Positions 43,505 to 53,499 of a DNA stretch of 64,000 bases are shown here, piece by piece. The stretch's first letter is position 1; the number at the start of each line of letters is the position of its first letter. Origin of the DNA: Mycobacterium sp. HUMS_12744610 (lineage in GTDB: Bacteria > Actinomycetota > Actinomycetes > Mycobacteriales > Mycobacteriaceae); NCBI RefSeq assembly GCF_041206865.1, contig NZ_JBGEDP010000001.1:1-64000 (forward strand), written 5' to 3'. The position numbers and the translations under genes are program-made. The notes beneath the pieces are model-generated. The model was given only the letters and a program-made list of their open reading frames with translations, had not been told where the DNA came from and made no database searches.

Positions 43505-46411
43505 GTGACCGAATCCCCGACCGCCGCGACCGGCAGCGCCACAGCGCCGGGTCCAGTGCCGGACTCCGACGCGCCGCCGCACCGCTACACCGCGGCGCTG
43601 GCGAGCCGCATCGAGAGCACCTGGCAGGACAACTGGGCGCGGCTGGGCACGTTCAACGTCGCCAACCCGGTGGGCGCGCTGGCTCCGCCGCAAGGGACCC
43701 CGGTGCCCGAGGACAAGCTGTTCGTGCAGGACATGTTCCCCTATCCGTCGGGGGAGGGGCTGCATGTCGGCCACCCGCTGGGCTACATCGCCACCGACGT
43801 GTACGCGCGTTACTTCCGGATGACCGGCCACAATGTGCTGCACGCGTTGGGATTCGACGCTTTCGGGCTGCCCGCCGAGCAGTACGCGGTGCAGACCGGC
43901 ACCCATCCGCGGACCCGGACCGAGGCAAACATCGTGAACTTCCGGCGCCAGCTGGGCCGGCTCGGTCTCGGCCACGACAGCCGGCGCAGCTTCTCGACCA
44001 CCGACGTCGAGTTCTACAAGTGGACGCAGTGGATCTTCCTGCAGATCTACAACGCGTGGTTCGACACGGCGGCGGGCAAGGCCCGCCCGATCGCCGAACT
44101 GGTCGCCGAATTCGATTCCGGTGCACGCCGCCTCGACGACGGGCGGGACTGGGGCGCGCTGTCGGCGGGGGAGCGGGCCGACGTGATCGACGGCCACCGC
44201 CTGGTCTACCGCGCGGACTCGATGGTGAACTGGTGTCCCGGGCTGGGTACCGTGCTGGCCAACGAGGAGGTCACCGCCGACGGCCGCAGCGACCGCGGCA
44301 ACTTCCCGGTGTTCCGGAAACGGTTGCGGCAGTGGATGATGCGCATCACCGCCTATTCCGACCGGCTGCTCGACGACCTGGACGTACTGGACTGGCCCGA
44401 TCAGGTCAAGACCATGCAGCGCAACTGGATCGGCCGTTCGACCGGCGCGCAGGCGCTGTTCTCGGCGGCCACGAGCGATGGCGCGGCCGTGGACGTCGAG
44501 GTGTTCACCACCCGGCCCGACACGCTGTTCGGTGCCACCTACCTGGTCCTGGCGCCCGAGCACGACCTGGTCGACCGGCTGGTCGCTACCGCCTGGCCGG
44601 ACGGTGTCGATCCCGCCTGGACCTACGACGCCGCCACGCCGGCTGACGCCGTCGCCGCCTACCGCCGCGCGATCGCCGCCAAGTCCGACCTGGAACGCCA
44701 GGAGAGCAGGGAGAAGACCGGCGTCTTCCTGGGCGCCTACGCGACCAACCCGGCCAACGGCGAGCCGGTGCCGGTCTTCATCGCCGACTACGTGCTGGCC
44801 GGCTACGGCACCGGGGCGATCATGGCGGTACCCGGCCACGATCAGCGAGACTGGGACTTCGCCCACCAGTTGGGCCTGCCGATCGTGGAAGTCATTGCCG
44901 GCGGCGATGTTTCGCAGGCCGCGTACACCGGCGACGGGGTGCTTGTGAACTCCGGTTTCCTCGACGGCATGGACGTGGCAGCGGCCAAGAAGGCGATGAC
45001 GGCCCGCCTGGAATCCGACGGCCGCGGCCGCGCCCGCATCGAATTCAAGCTGCGAGACTGGCTTTTCGCGCGCCAGCGGTACTGGGGTGAGCCGTTCCCG
45101 ATCGTCTACGACGGCGATGGACGCCCGCACGCCCTCGACGAGGCCGCCCTGCCCGTCGAACTGCCCGACGTGCCGGACTACTCGCCGGTCCTGTTCGATC
45201 CCGACGATGCCGGCAGCGAGCCGTCCCCGCCGCTGGCCAAGGCGGCCGACTGGGTGCACGTCGAGCTGGACCTGGGCGACGGGCTGAAGCCCTACAGCCG
45301 CGACACCAACGTGATGCCGCAGTGGGCGGGCAGCTCCTGGTACGAGCTGCGCTACACCGACCCGCACAACTCGGAGCGGTTCTGCGCCAAGGAGAACGAG
45401 GCCTACTGGATGGGCCCGCGGCCCGCCGAGCACGGCCCGGACGACCCCGGCGGCGTCGACCTGTACGTCGGGGGAGCCGAACACGCGGTGCTGCACCTGC
45501 TGTATGCGCGGTTCTGGCACAAGGTCCTCTACGACCTGGGCCACGTCAGCTCCCGAGAGCCCTACCGCCGGCTGGTCAACCAGGGCTACATCCAGGCGTT
45601 CGCCTACACCGACGCCCGCGGCTCCTACGTACCGGCCGAGGACGTGGTCGAACGCGACGGGCGCTTCGTGTACGCGGGGCCCGGCGGCGAGATCGAGGTC
45701 TTCCAGGAGTTCGGCAAGATCGGCAAGAGCCTGAAAAACTCGATCTCGCCCGACGAGATCTGCGACGAGTACGGCGCGGACACGCTGCGGGTCTACGAGA
45801 TGTCGATGGGCCCGCTGGAGGCGTCGCGCCCCTGGGCCACCAAGGACGTCGTCGGTGCGCACCGCTTCCTGCAGCGGGTGTGGCGGTTGGTGGTCGACGA
45901 GGGCACCGGTGCGAGTCGGGTGGCCGACACGGCTGAGCTGGACACCGCAACCCTGCGGGTGCTGCACCGCACCATCGCCGGGGTGTCGGAAGACTATGCG
46001 GCACTGCGCAACAACACCGCCGCGGCCAAGCTCATCGAGTACACCAACCACCTCACCAAGGAGCACCGCGACGCGGTGCCCCGCGAGGCCGTCGAGCCGC
46101 TGGTGCTGATGCTGGCGCCGCTGGCCCCGCACCTGGCCGAGGAACTGTGGTCGCGGCTGGGGCACAGCGCCTCGCTGGCGCACGGTCCTTTCCCGCAGGC
46201 CGATCCCGCCTACCTCGTCGAGGACACCGTCGAGTACCCGGTGCAGGTCAACGGCAAGGTGCGCGGGCGGGTCGTGGTCGCCGCCGCCGCCGACGCCGGG
46301 TCACTGGAAGCCGCCGCGCTGGCCGACGAGAAGGTGCAGGCGTTCCTGGCCGGCGCCACTCCCCGCAAGGTGATCGTGGTCCCCGGCCGGCTGGTCAACC
46401 TGGTGATCTGA
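43505..46411 (+). CDS. leuS: Leucyl-tRNA synthetase
   Basis: A 968-aa class I aminoacyl-tRNA synthetase that charges tRNA-Leu. HIGH appears as HVGHPLGY (about residue 82) in [15 protein letters not shown], and KMSKS as KIGKSLKN (about residue 740). Between them is the CP1 editing domain with [20 protein letters not shown] and [12 protein letters not shown]. The C-terminal anticodon-binding and LeuS-specific domains end [13 protein letters not shown]. The GTG start gives 968 residues against 969 in M. tuberculosis. Confidence 0.97.
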   Translation: MTESPTAATGSATAPGPVPDSDAPPHRYTAALASRIESTWQDNWARLGTFNVANPVGALAPPQGTPVPEDKLFVQDMFPYPSGEGLHVGHPLGYIATDVYARYFRMTGHNVLHALGFDAFGLPAEQYAVQTGTHPRTRTEANIVNFRRQLGRLGLGHDSRRSFSTTDVEFYKWTQWIFLQIYNAWFDTAAGKARPIAELVAEFDSGARRLDDGRDWGALSAGERADVIDGHRLVYRADSMVNWCPGLGTVLANEEVTADGRSDRGNFPVFRKRLRQWMMRITAYSDRLLDDLDVLDWPDQVKTMQRNWIGRSTGAQALFSAATSDGAAVDVEVFTTRPDTLFGATYLVLAPEHDLVDRLVATAWPDGVDPAWTYDAATPADAVAAYRRAIAAKSDLERQESREKTGVFLGAYATNPANGEPVPVFIADYVLAGYGTGAIMAVPGHDQRDWDFAHQLGLPIVEVIAGGDVSQAAYTGDGVLVNSGFLDGMDVAAAKKAMTARLESDGRGRARIEFKLRDWLFARQRYWGEPFPIVYDGDGRPHALDEAALPVELPDVPDYSPVLFDPDDAGSEPSPPLAKAADWVHVELDLGDGLKPYSRDTNVMPQWAGSSWYELRYTDPHNSERFCAKENEAYWMGPRPAEHGPDDPGGVDLYVGGAEHAVLHLLYARFWHKVLYDLGHVSSREPYRRLVNQGYIQAFAYTDARGSYVPAEDVVERDGRFVYAGPGGEIEVFQEFGKIGKSLKNSISPDEICDEYGADTLRVYEMSMGPLEASRPWATKDVVGAHRFLQRVWRLVVDEGTGASRVADTAELDTATLRVLHRTIAGVSEDYAALRNNTAAAKLIEYTNHLTKEHRDAVPREAVEPLVLMLAPLAPHLAEELWSRLGHSASLAHGPFPQADPAYLVEDTVEYPVQVNGKVRGRVVVAAAADAGSLEAAALADEKVQAFLAGATPRKVIVVPGRLVNLVI

Positions 46412-46417
46412 CGCCCC

Positions 46418-47083
46418 TCAGCGCGGCCGCAGCACCACCTCGTGGACGTGACCGTCGGGCGCGGTGGCGACCGCTCCGGCGACCGCGGCCGCGACGGTCT
46501 CGGGCCGCAGGAACCTGGCGGGGTCGTACTCGCCGCCCTCGAACGCGACGAGTTCGCGTTGCATGTCGGTGTCGGTGCGGCCCGGAAAGATCGTGGTCAC
46601 CCGAAGATCCGGCTCGTCCTCGCGCAGCGAGTCCGCGAACGCCCGCAGCGCGAACTTGCTGGCCGAATACGAGGCCATGCCTGGTGACACCCGGCGCCCC
46701 GCGCCGGAGTTGATGAACACCACGTGGCCGCGGGCGCGCCGCAACTCCGGCAACAGCGTCAAGGTAAGCCCCACCGCACCAAAGACATTCACCTCGAAGG
46801 TGGCGCGCCACTCCTCGACGGCGGACTCGGCGACGTGGCCGGGGATGGATACCCCGGCGTTGTGCACCAGCACGTCGAGCCCGTCGACCACCTCGCAGCT
46901 GGATTCGATGGCGTCGGAGTCGGTCAGGTCGAAGGGGAACGTGGTGGCGTCGAGCCGCTCGGCGACGGCGTCGAGCCGGCCGGAGGGCCGGCCGGCCAGC
47001 AGCAGGGTGTGCGTCGGCGCGAGCGCGGTGGCGATTGCCGAGCCGATTCCGCCGCCCGCGCCGGTGATGAGTGCAGTGGGCAT
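46418..47083 (-). CDS. Short-chain dehydrogenase/reductase
   Basis: A 221-aa classical SDR. Cofactor motif TGAGGGIGSA (8-17) with an Arg-rich specificity loop (AGRPSGR) suggests NADP(H). The NAG motif (HNAG), catalytic Ser in VVFINSGAG and YSASK (catalytic Tyr and Lys) are intact. Substrate is unknown. It lies seven bases from the end of leuS, convergent, and has no counterpart in that position in M. tuberculosis as I recall. Confidence 0.9.
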   Translation of the reverse strand: MPTALITGAGGGIGSAIATALAPTHTLLLAGRPSGRLDAVAERLDATTFPFDLTDSDAIESSCEVVDGLDVLVHNAGVSIPGHVAESAVEEWRATFEVNVFGAVGLTLTLLPELRRARGHVVFINSGAGRRVSPGMASYSASKFALRAFADSLREDEPDLRVTTIFPGRTDTDMQRELVAFEGGEYDPARFLRPETVAAAVAGAVATAPDGHVHEVVLRPR

Positions 47084-47130
47084 GCCCCGAGCCTATGCGA
47101 TGGCCGAGAATCGTTTCTTACCAGGTATTT

Positions 47131-47634
47131 TCACGCCTGCTTGCGTGCGGGCGACGCTCCGGCGGGACCCGGCGCCGGCTCGCCGGAGGCCAGCCGCTCC
47201 AGCGGCGCGAGTGCCTGCATCAGGGTGTCCAGGTCGGAGCCGGGCAGCTGGGTGAGCATCGCGGCCAGGGCGGCGCGCCGGTTGGCCAGCGACTCGCTCA
47301 GAACCGCCCGTCCGCGCGAGGTGATGTCGACGAGCACGGCCCGCAGGTCGGACGGATCCCGCGAACGCTTCACCAGACCGATCTTCTCCAGCCGCCGGAT
47401 CGCGACCGTGGTGGTGGGGGTGCGGACCCGTTCGTGCGCGGCCAGGTCCGTCATGCGGATGGGACCCTGATCCAGCAAAGTCACCAGGATCGACAACTGC
47501 GCCAGGGTGAGCTCACCGGTCGTGTCGGTGTTGGGGTCGCCGCGGCGCAGGATCGAGAACAGCTTGGACAGAGCGCGATGCAGACCTTCCGCCAGCTCTG
47601 TCACCTCGGCCGCGGTGGACTCGCTTTCCGCCAT
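47131..47634 (-). CDS. MarR-family regulator (Rv0042c-like)
   Basis: A 167-aa winged-helix regulator. The MarR core is TGELTLAQLSILVTLLDQGP, RMTDLAAHERVRTPTTTVAI with RRLEKIGLVKRSRDPSDLRA as recognition helix and wing (DxRxxxV motif: DLRAVLVDIT). N- and C-terminal helices form the dimer interface. It may control the neighbouring SDR or transporter genes; no operator was identified. Confidence 0.88.
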   Translation of the reverse strand: MAESESTAAEVTELAEGLHRALSKLFSILRRGDPNTDTTGELTLAQLSILVTLLDQGPIRMTDLAAHERVRTPTTTVAIRRLEKIGLVKRSRDPSDLRAVLVDITSRGRAVLSESLANRRAALAAMLTQLPGSDLDTLMQALAPLERLASGEPAPGPAGASPARKQA

Positions 47635-47699
47635 AATCCGCCCAGTCTAACCCGCGGCGGGGCGCCGACGAGATAGCTAACGCCGACTATTTTAGGTCA

Positions 47700-48449
47700 T
47701 CAAAGAACTTGGTCCAGGAAGCGCTGCAGGCGCTCCGTCTGCGCGGCTTCGAAGATCTGAGCGGGCGGACCCGATTCCACGACCTTGCCGTGATCCATGA
47801 AAACGACCGTGTCGGATGCGGAGCGGGCAAACCCCATCTCGTGGGTGACGACGATCATCGTCATGCCCTCGGCGCCGAGCGCGGCGATCAGTTCGAGAAT
47901 GCCCTTGACCATCTCCGGGTCCAGCGCCGAAGTCGCCTCGTCGAACAGCATCACCTGGGGAGCCATCGCCAACGCGCGGGCGATCGCGACCCGTTGTTGC
48001 TGGCCGCCGGACAGCATGGCGGGATGCGCGCCGGCCTTGTGCCCGAGCCCGACGCGCTCCAGCTGCGTCCGCGCCAGGTCGCGGGCCGCGCCGGCGGACA
48101 GGCGGCGCAACTTGCGCGGTGCCAGCGCGACGTTGTCCAGCACGCTGAGGTGGGGAAAGAGGTTGAAATGCTGGAACACCATGCCGATGCGCTGACGGAG
48201 TTCGTCGGGGTCGTCGCGCAGCACCGACCGGCCGTCCAGCAGGATATCGCCGCTGTCGGGTTCGTGTAACCGGTTCAGGCTGCGCAGCAGCGTCGACTTG
48301 CCCGACCCGGACGGTCCGACCACGGCGGTGGTGCTGCCCGCGGGAACCTCGATGTCGACGCCGCGCAGCACCGCCAGCCCGCCGAGGGTCTGGTGGATTT
48401 CCTTGGCCGCCAACGATACCGACGGGCGACTCGCCGTGCCGGTCGTCAC
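47700..48449 (-). CDS. Polar amino acid ABC transporter, ATP-binding protein
   Basis: A 249-aa ATPase of the GlnQ/HisP group. Walker A GPSGSGKST, Q-loop VFQHFNLFPHLSVL, signature MLSGGQQQRVAIAR, Walker B VMLFDEATSALDPE and H-loop IVVTHEMG are all present. The start overlaps the permease stop by four bases. Its permease/binding-protein partner is disrupted by an IS element, so the importer is probably inactive in this strain unless another permease substitutes. Confidence 0.93.
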   Translation of the reverse strand: MTTGTASRPSVSLAAKEIHQTLGGLAVLRGVDIEVPAGSTTAVVGPSGSGKSTLLRSLNRLHEPDSGDILLDGRSVLRDDPDELRQRIGMVFQHFNLFPHLSVLDNVALAPRKLRRLSAGAARDLARTQLERVGLGHKAGAHPAMLSGGQQQRVAIARALAMAPQVMLFDEATSALDPEMVKGILELIAALGAEGMTMIVVTHEMGFARSASDTVVFMDHGKVVESGPPAQIFEAAQTERLQRFLDQVL

Positions 48450-49715
48450 GTCATCTCCTGGTCGAACACGGCTTCGGTGTCGGCCGCCGGTCCGGACGGG
48501 GCGCGCCCGCGGCGTAGCCGGGTGTCGATGTGGTTCACCAGATGAGTCAGGGGCACAGTCAGACTCAGGTAGAACAGGCCGGCGACCACCAGCGGTGACA
48601 GGTTGCCGGTCTGCGCGTTGAGGTCGCGCCCCACCTGGAACAGCTCTCGCTGGTCGGCGACCAGGCCCAGGAAGTACACCAGCGCCGAGGCCTTCAACAG
48701 CGCGATGAACTGGTTGACCAGCGCCGGCAACACCCGCCGGATGCCCTGCGGCACCACCACCAACCGCATCGCGGCGGGGTAGCTGAAGCCCAGCGCGCGG
48801 GCGGCCTCCAGCTGGCCGGGGTCCACGCTCTGGATTCCCGCGCGCAGGATCTCGCCGATGTAGGCCGCCGCCATCATCCCCAGGGCTGCGATGCCCAGCG
48901 GATAGGGGTTGTGTTTGGTCAGGCCGCCGACCAACGGCCCGAAACCCAGCCCGACGACGAGGATGATCACGACCTCGGGAAGCCCGCGGAACACGTCGGT
49001 GTACACCCGTGCCGGCCAGCGAACCCAGCGCGAGTGCGAGATCCCCGCGATCGCCAGGCCCATGCCGAGCAGCAACCCGATGACGCCGGCGCTGCCGGTC
49101 AGGATCAACGTGTTGGGCAGACCGGTGGCGAACAGCGTGGGGACGGCCTGCCGGTAGAGGTCCCAGTCGAGGAAGGAGTCGCGCAGCTGCGCCAGCCCCG
49201 ATTTCGGGGCGGTGGGGTCCACCGGCCGGCTGTGATGTTCGGCGGCGATCGCGGCGAAGTCCGGCAGGCTGGGTGCGGCAACGGCTTTCGAGCCCGGCTT
49301 CCAGCCGGGTGGCAGGGTGCGCGGCACCCAGTGCGAATACAGGTTGGCCCAGGTGCCGTCCGCGATCACCGCGTCCAGCCCGGAGTTCAGCGCGTCCAGC
49401 AGCGGCTTGTTGTCCTTGGCGACCGCGTACGCCACGAAGCCGCCCGGGCTGTAGGTGTTCGCCACGGTCACCGCCGGGTCACCCGAGCGCAGCGTGGTCG
49501 ACGCCTGCAGCGCCGGAGCCACCCACGCGTCGATCTGGCGCGTCTTGAGGCTGGTGTACACGGTGGCGAAGTCGGGATATTTCACCGGCTGCAGGTGCAG
49601 GGTGTCCACGACATAGGCCTCCTCGACGGTGCCCTGGACCACCCCGATGCGCTGGCCGGCGGTCAGGTCACCGAACGACGTGATCGGCGACCCGGGCGGT
49701 ACCACCAGCGCCCTG
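48446..49715 (-). pseudogene. Fused amino-acid binding protein/permease, 3' part (IS-disrupted)
   Basis: This is the distal two-thirds of a gene fusing a periplasmic substrate-binding domain to a membrane permease. It begins in the binding domain (ALVVPPGSPITSFGDLTAGQ, GVVQGTVEEAYVVDTLHLQP, IDAWVAPALQAS) and continues with the permease (about five membrane segments, EAA loop EAARALGFSYPAAMRLVVVP). Joining it to the 5' part at 51252 restores one continuous frame of 596 aa, so only the IS insertion breaks it. Such fusions occur in Gram-positive glutamine transporters. Confidence 0.9.
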
Positions 49716-49787
49716 TGTGACAGGGTTAAGTGAGACAGCAGCAGTAGCCAATCATCGCTACAGGGCGAGACAGGATCACCATTTTCC

Positions 49788-50222
49788 GTGACTATGACGA
49801 TCGCATCCCTGGACGGGTGCAGTGATAATGACCAAGTGGACAACGTGCCCGATCCAGGTGCTCGGGCGCGGCGGCGCACGTTCACCGCCGAGTACAAGGC
49901 CCGCATCCTCGACGAGTACGACGCGCTGTCGGTGGGCTCGTCGGAGCGTGGTGCGTTGCTGCGCCGTGAAGGCCTGTACAGCTCGCATATCGCCGAATGG
50001 CGAAAGGCCCGTGATGCCGGCGCTCGGGAGGGTTTGTCGGCGAAGGGCAAGCCGAAGCGCAGCGCTGAGCAGGTCGAGTTGGACAAGCTGCGGCGGCGCA
50101 CCACGCAACTGCAGGCTGAGCTGGATCGGACCAAGCTAGCGCTGGAGATCACGGGAAAAGCACACGCGCTCTTGGAGATGCTCTCCGAGAGCGCGGATTT
50201 CGAGCCGAAGTCCAAGCCGTGA
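49788..50222 (+). CDS. IS3-type transposase OrfA (helix-turn-helix protein)
   Basis: A 144-aa protein with the OrfA HTH (RRTFTAEYKARILDEYDALS, GLYSSHIAEWRKARDAG) and a C-terminal leucine-zipper-like coiled coil (EQVELDKLRRRTTQLQAELD). It binds element ends. The real start may be internal; family members are nearer 110 aa. Its stop overlaps the orfB start (GTGA). Confidence 0.8.
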   Translation: MTMTIASLDGCSDNDQVDNVPDPGARARRRTFTAEYKARILDEYDALSVGSSERGALLRREGLYSSHIAEWRKARDAGAREGLSAKGKPKRSAEQVELDKLRRRTTQLQAELDRTKLALEITGKAHALLEMLSESADFEPKSKP

Positions 50223-51227
50223 TCGGCGAGCACCTGCCCGACCTGGAGGCCGCAACCAGCACCAAACGGGCGTGCGAATTGCTGGGTGCATCGCGGGCCA
50301 CGCTCCACCGCCACCGCAACCCACCACCACGGCCGGCACGGCGGGTGCGGCCCGAGCCACTGAACAAGCTCACCGAGGCCGAACGCCAGCAGATTCTGAC
50401 GGTGCTGCGCTCAGAGCAGTACTGCGATCTGGCGCCGGCGCAGGTGTGGGCGCGACTGCTTGATGATGGTGTCTACCTGTGCTCGATTCGCACCATGTAC
50501 CGGCTACTGGCCATTGCCGGGGAGAACCGCGAGCGGCGTCGCCAGCGCACCCATCCGGCGCGCAAGAAACCCGAGCTGATCGCTAACGCACCAAACCGGG
50601 TCTGGTCCTGGGATATAACGAAATTGCAAGGGCCACAACGGGGTATCTTCTATCAACTCTATGTGATTATCGACATCTTCTCGCGCTACGTCGTCGGCTG
50701 GATCATCGCAGAAGTTGAGGACGGTGAGTTGGCCAAAGCATTTATCGCCGACACCATGGCCCGTCACGGCATCGCCCGCGGCCAGTTGGCCTTGCACGCT
50801 GATCGCGGCACCTCGATGACCTCCAAGCCGGTCGCCCAGTTGCTGATCGACCTGGGGGTGGACCGCAGCCACAGCCGCCCGCACGTGTCCAACGACAATC
50901 CCTACTCGGAGGCTAATTTCAAGACCCTCAAGTACTGCCCGGCGTTCCCGGGCCGGTTCGGCTCGATCGAAGATGCCCGCGCCTTCTGCACGACATTCTT
51001 CGATTACTACAACCATGAGCATCGCCACAGCGGCGTGGGCCTACACACCGTTGCATCGGTGCACTACGGCACCGCAAACGAGATCCAGGCCCAACGTGCC
51101 GCCACGCGATGCGGCCTACGCCGCTAACCCCGCTAGATTCCGGCACCGACGGCCCGCTCCACCGAAGCTGCCCACCGTCGCCTGGATCAACCAACCAACC
51201 CCGGAAGCACTCATCAAATCCGCGTAA
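50219..51227 (+). pseudogene. IS3-type transposase OrfB, C-terminally frameshifted
   Basis: The catalytic transposase. The integrase core has the DDE residues in VWSWDITKLQG, ALHADRGTSM and NPYSEANFKTLKY, preceded by an HTH_21-like region. The frame ends early at 51127 (RAATRCGLRR). The expected C-terminus (DAAYAANPARF, then RRPAPPKLPTVAWINQP) continues in another frame to 51227, so two bases appear lost (or one gained) near 51107. The catalytic triad is upstream of the shift, so activity is uncertain. Confidence 0.8.
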
Positions 51228-51251
51228 GAAACTGTCTCACCGACCTTGACA

Positions 51252-51772
51252 CGTTCCGGCGAGTAGTAGCCGAAGTCGTAGCCGTTGGTGAAGGCGGCGG
51301 TGCGCCGCCGCGCGTCGGTGGCCTTGATCGACGCCGAGCCGACGTCGAAGCGGCGCGACGCGACCTGGGCGAGCAGACCGGCGAAATCCGTTCCGACGAA
51401 GCGGACTTGCAGGCCCAGCTTCTTGGCGACGGCGATCAGCAACTGATTGTCGAAGCCGCTGAAGCCGCCGGTGGGGTTGATGCACGCGTTCGGCGGGGCA
51501 TCCGAGAGCGTGCCCACGGTCAGCACACCCGGTATGCCGAGCCCCAGTGCGTCGACGTCCACCGCGCTCAGCGGTTCCACGGTGGCGGTGGTGTACCGGT
51601 CGCCCCGCTCGGTGGCGGCGCGGTTGATCAGGTCCTTCGGCAGCACCGTCGCGCTGTCCAGGCCGGCCGGCGCGCACTGGTTGCGGTCGGCGGCGGCCCG
51701 CGGCGCCAGCGCGCCGGACAGGCCGCACACCAGCAGGAGCGTCGCCACGAGACGGCACACCCACGAAGTCAT
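51252..51772 (-). pseudogene. Fused amino-acid binding protein/permease, 5' part (IS-disrupted)
   Basis: The first 173 codons of the transporter gene: signal peptide (VCRLVATLLLVCGLSGALAP then RAAA-D) and the N-terminal half of a type 2 periplasmic binding domain (GVLTVGTLSDAPPNACINPT, GGFSGFDNQLLIAVAKKLGL, ASIKATDARRRTAAFTNGYD). Translation runs into the IS element and stops inside it after VKVGETVSYADLMSA and more. A GTG at 51781 is an alternative start. Confidence 0.9.
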
Positions 51773-51820
51773 CCCTGCCACCGTATCGACCCGCCGGTGG
51801 CGCGGCCCGCCGCGGACCGC

Positions 51821-52561
51821 TCAGAGCGCGATCGACGGCTCGCCGAGGACCGTGTCCGAGCCGGCGAGCACCGGCACGGTCTCGGCGGGGACGGGGACTA
51901 CGTCGTCGGGCGCGGTGAAGACCCTGCGTCGGGACAGCTCGGCCAGCATCTCCTGGGCCGTCCCGTAGGAGCGGCCCACGCACGCCGCGCGCGCGGCTTC
52001 GGGATCGCGCCGATGTATCGCGGCCGTCTCGTCCTCGTAGAACGGCAGCACGTCGCCGTGGCCGCTCTGGGAGCTCACCTTGAACGCGCGGGGGATCAGT
52101 TCCTGCGAGGCGCGGATCATGGCGTGCAACCGCGGGCCCGCGTACTCGTCGTTGACGGTGCGCCGGTACTCCGCCGCCGCCGCGAAGAACGTCCGCGAAT
52201 CCTTGGCGGCCCGCAGCGAGCGCAGCAGCGCGTCGAGCTGACCGAGGATCCGCGGCGTGGGGTTGGCGGCCGCGCGCGCCGAGGCGATGCCGTTGAGCAG
52301 GCCCTCCAGTTCGTAATGCTCGAGCACGGTGGCCTCGTCGAACCGCTCCACGAACGCGCCGCGGTGGTACCGGGTCGACACGATGCCGTCGTGTTCGAGC
52401 TGTACCAGCGCCTCCTGGATCGGAACGCGACTGACCCCCAGGCCGACGGCGATCTCGTTGCGGTCGACGCGGTCGCCGCTGCGCAGCTTACCCGTCAGCA
52501 GCAAATGCAGGATATGCGCGACGACCTGGTCCTTGTCCTTGACCCCGTATTTCTTCGGCAT
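51821..52561 (-). CDS. GntR-family regulator (Rv0043c-like)
   Basis: A 246-aa regulator of the FadR/VanR subgroup. The winged helix is [20 protein letters not shown] with [20 protein letters not shown] and [11 protein letters not shown]; the C-terminal all-helical FCD domain (about 80-220) carries histidines and acidic residues that usually bind metal and ligand ([18 protein letters not shown]). Target unknown; the disrupted amino-acid transporter begins 48 bp downstream in the same direction. Confidence 0.9.
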   Translation of the reverse strand: MPKKYGVKDKDQVVAHILHLLLTGKLRSGDRVDRNEIAVGLGVSRVPIQEALVQLEHDGIVSTRYHRGAFVERFDEATVLEHYELEGLLNGIASARAAANPTPRILGQLDALLRSLRAAKDSRTFFAAAAEYRRTVNDEYAGPRLHAMIRASQELIPRAFKVSSQSGHGDVLPFYEDETAAIHRRDPEAARAACVGRSYGTAQEMLAELSRRRVFTAPDDVVPVPAETVPVLAGSDTVLGEPSIAL

Positions 52562-52691
52562 CTGTTCTCGCGTCTCTTAAAACGACTCTTCAGCGACCGT
52601 CGGCCAGCCGGCGCTGTGAAGTTTCTCATGACTTGGCGCGTGCTACCAGATGTTGGGCCGATGAAGCCGGGGCAAACAGCAGGGCGGCCGG

Positions 52692-53483
52692 TTATCCCCG
52701 GCTATCGCGCCACTTGCACAGCTCTGCGGCGGCGCCCAGGTCGTAGTCCGGGCCGTCGCAGCCGACGGTCAGCAGCGTGACACCGCGCCCCACCAGCGCT
52801 TCGGCGTTGGCGACGAGCCCGCCGCCGCCGTTGTCGACCGCGGCCGAGCGTTCGATCCCGGACGGGTCGCGCCCGACGTCGGCGCAGTGCCGGGCAAGCA
52901 CTTCCGACTTTGCCGCGAAATCGTCGGCGGAGGTGAAGCTGTGCCAGATCTGGGCGTGCTGGGCGACGAGCCGCAACGTCTTGCGCTCGCCGCCGCCGCC
53001 GATCAGGATCGGGATGTCGCGGGTCGGCCGCGGATTCAGCTTGGCCAGCCGGTCTTTGATCCGCGGCAGCGCTTCCGCCAGGTCGTCGAGACGGCTGCCG
53101 ACCGTGCCGAACTCGTAGCCGTACTCGTCGTAGTCCTTGCGCTTCCACCCGGAACCGATGCCCAGGATGAGCCGGCCGCCGCTGATGTGGTCGACGGTGC
53201 GGGCCATGTCGGCCAGCAGTTCGGGGTTGCGGTAGGAGTTGCAGGTCACCAGCGCACCGATTCCGATGCGCGAGGTCTGCTCGGCCCAGGCCCCCAGCAT
53301 CGTCCAGCATTCGAAGTGCGCCCCGTCGGGATCGCCGAACAAGGGGAAGAAGTGGTCCCAGTTGAAGGCGACGTCGACACCGATGTCCTCGCAGCGGCGT
53401 ACGGCGTCACGGATCTGGCCGTAGTGCGGGGCGTGCTGGGGCTGCAACTGCACGCCGATGCGAACGGGGAAGGTGGGAGTCAT
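52692..53483 (-). CDS. LLM-class F420-dependent oxidoreductase (Rv0044c-like)
   Basis: A 263-aa luciferase-like TIM-barrel enzyme. Features are RIGVQLQPQHAPHYGQIRDA, VAFNWDHFFPLFGDPDG, TSRIGIGALVTCNSYRNPEL, VDHISGGRLILGIGSGWKR (the conserved LGIGSGW cofactor-binding stretch) and IPILIGGGGERKTLRL. It probably uses F420 to oxidise or reduce an unknown substrate. The start MTPTFPVRIG is chosen over an in-frame upstream start that adds three residues. It follows the hydrolase gene by 16 bases. Confidence 0.9.
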   Translation of the reverse strand: MTPTFPVRIGVQLQPQHAPHYGQIRDAVRRCEDIGVDVAFNWDHFFPLFGDPDGAHFECWTMLGAWAEQTSRIGIGALVTCNSYRNPELLADMARTVDHISGGRLILGIGSGWKRKDYDEYGYEFGTVGSRLDDLAEALPRIKDRLAKLNPRPTRDIPILIGGGGERKTLRLVAQHAQIWHSFTSADDFAAKSEVLARHCADVGRDPSGIERSAAVDNGGGGLVANAEALVGRGVTLLTVGCDGPDYDLGAAAELCKWRDSRG

Positions 53484-53499
53484 ACCCCCCACCGTAGGC

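Larger units (their letters stand above)
49716..51251 (+). mobile_element. IS3-family-type insertion sequence in a transporter gene
   Basis: A 1536-bp element with imperfect inverted ends: TGTGACAGGGTTAAGTGAGA at the left and, read inward from the right, TGTCAAGGTCGGTGAGACAG; both share GTGAGACAG. It holds two overlapping frames, orfA and orfB, of IS3 type. Ends were set where removal restores the host frame (Glu-Arg-Arg-Ala-Leu-Val). No clear 3-bp target duplication is seen; TGTCA occurs at both junctions but assigning it as duplication puts the host gene out of frame. Confidence 0.85.

Noticed and set aside
43490..46183. 897-codon minus-strand frame opposite leuS
   Set aside because: leuS is certain over the whole stretch; the antisense frame lacks any domain and arises from codon bias.
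48446..50314. 622-codon minus-strand frame running from the permease through the IS element
   Set aside because: Its first 190 residues are antisense to the IS transposase genes; the true gene continues beyond the IS at 51252.
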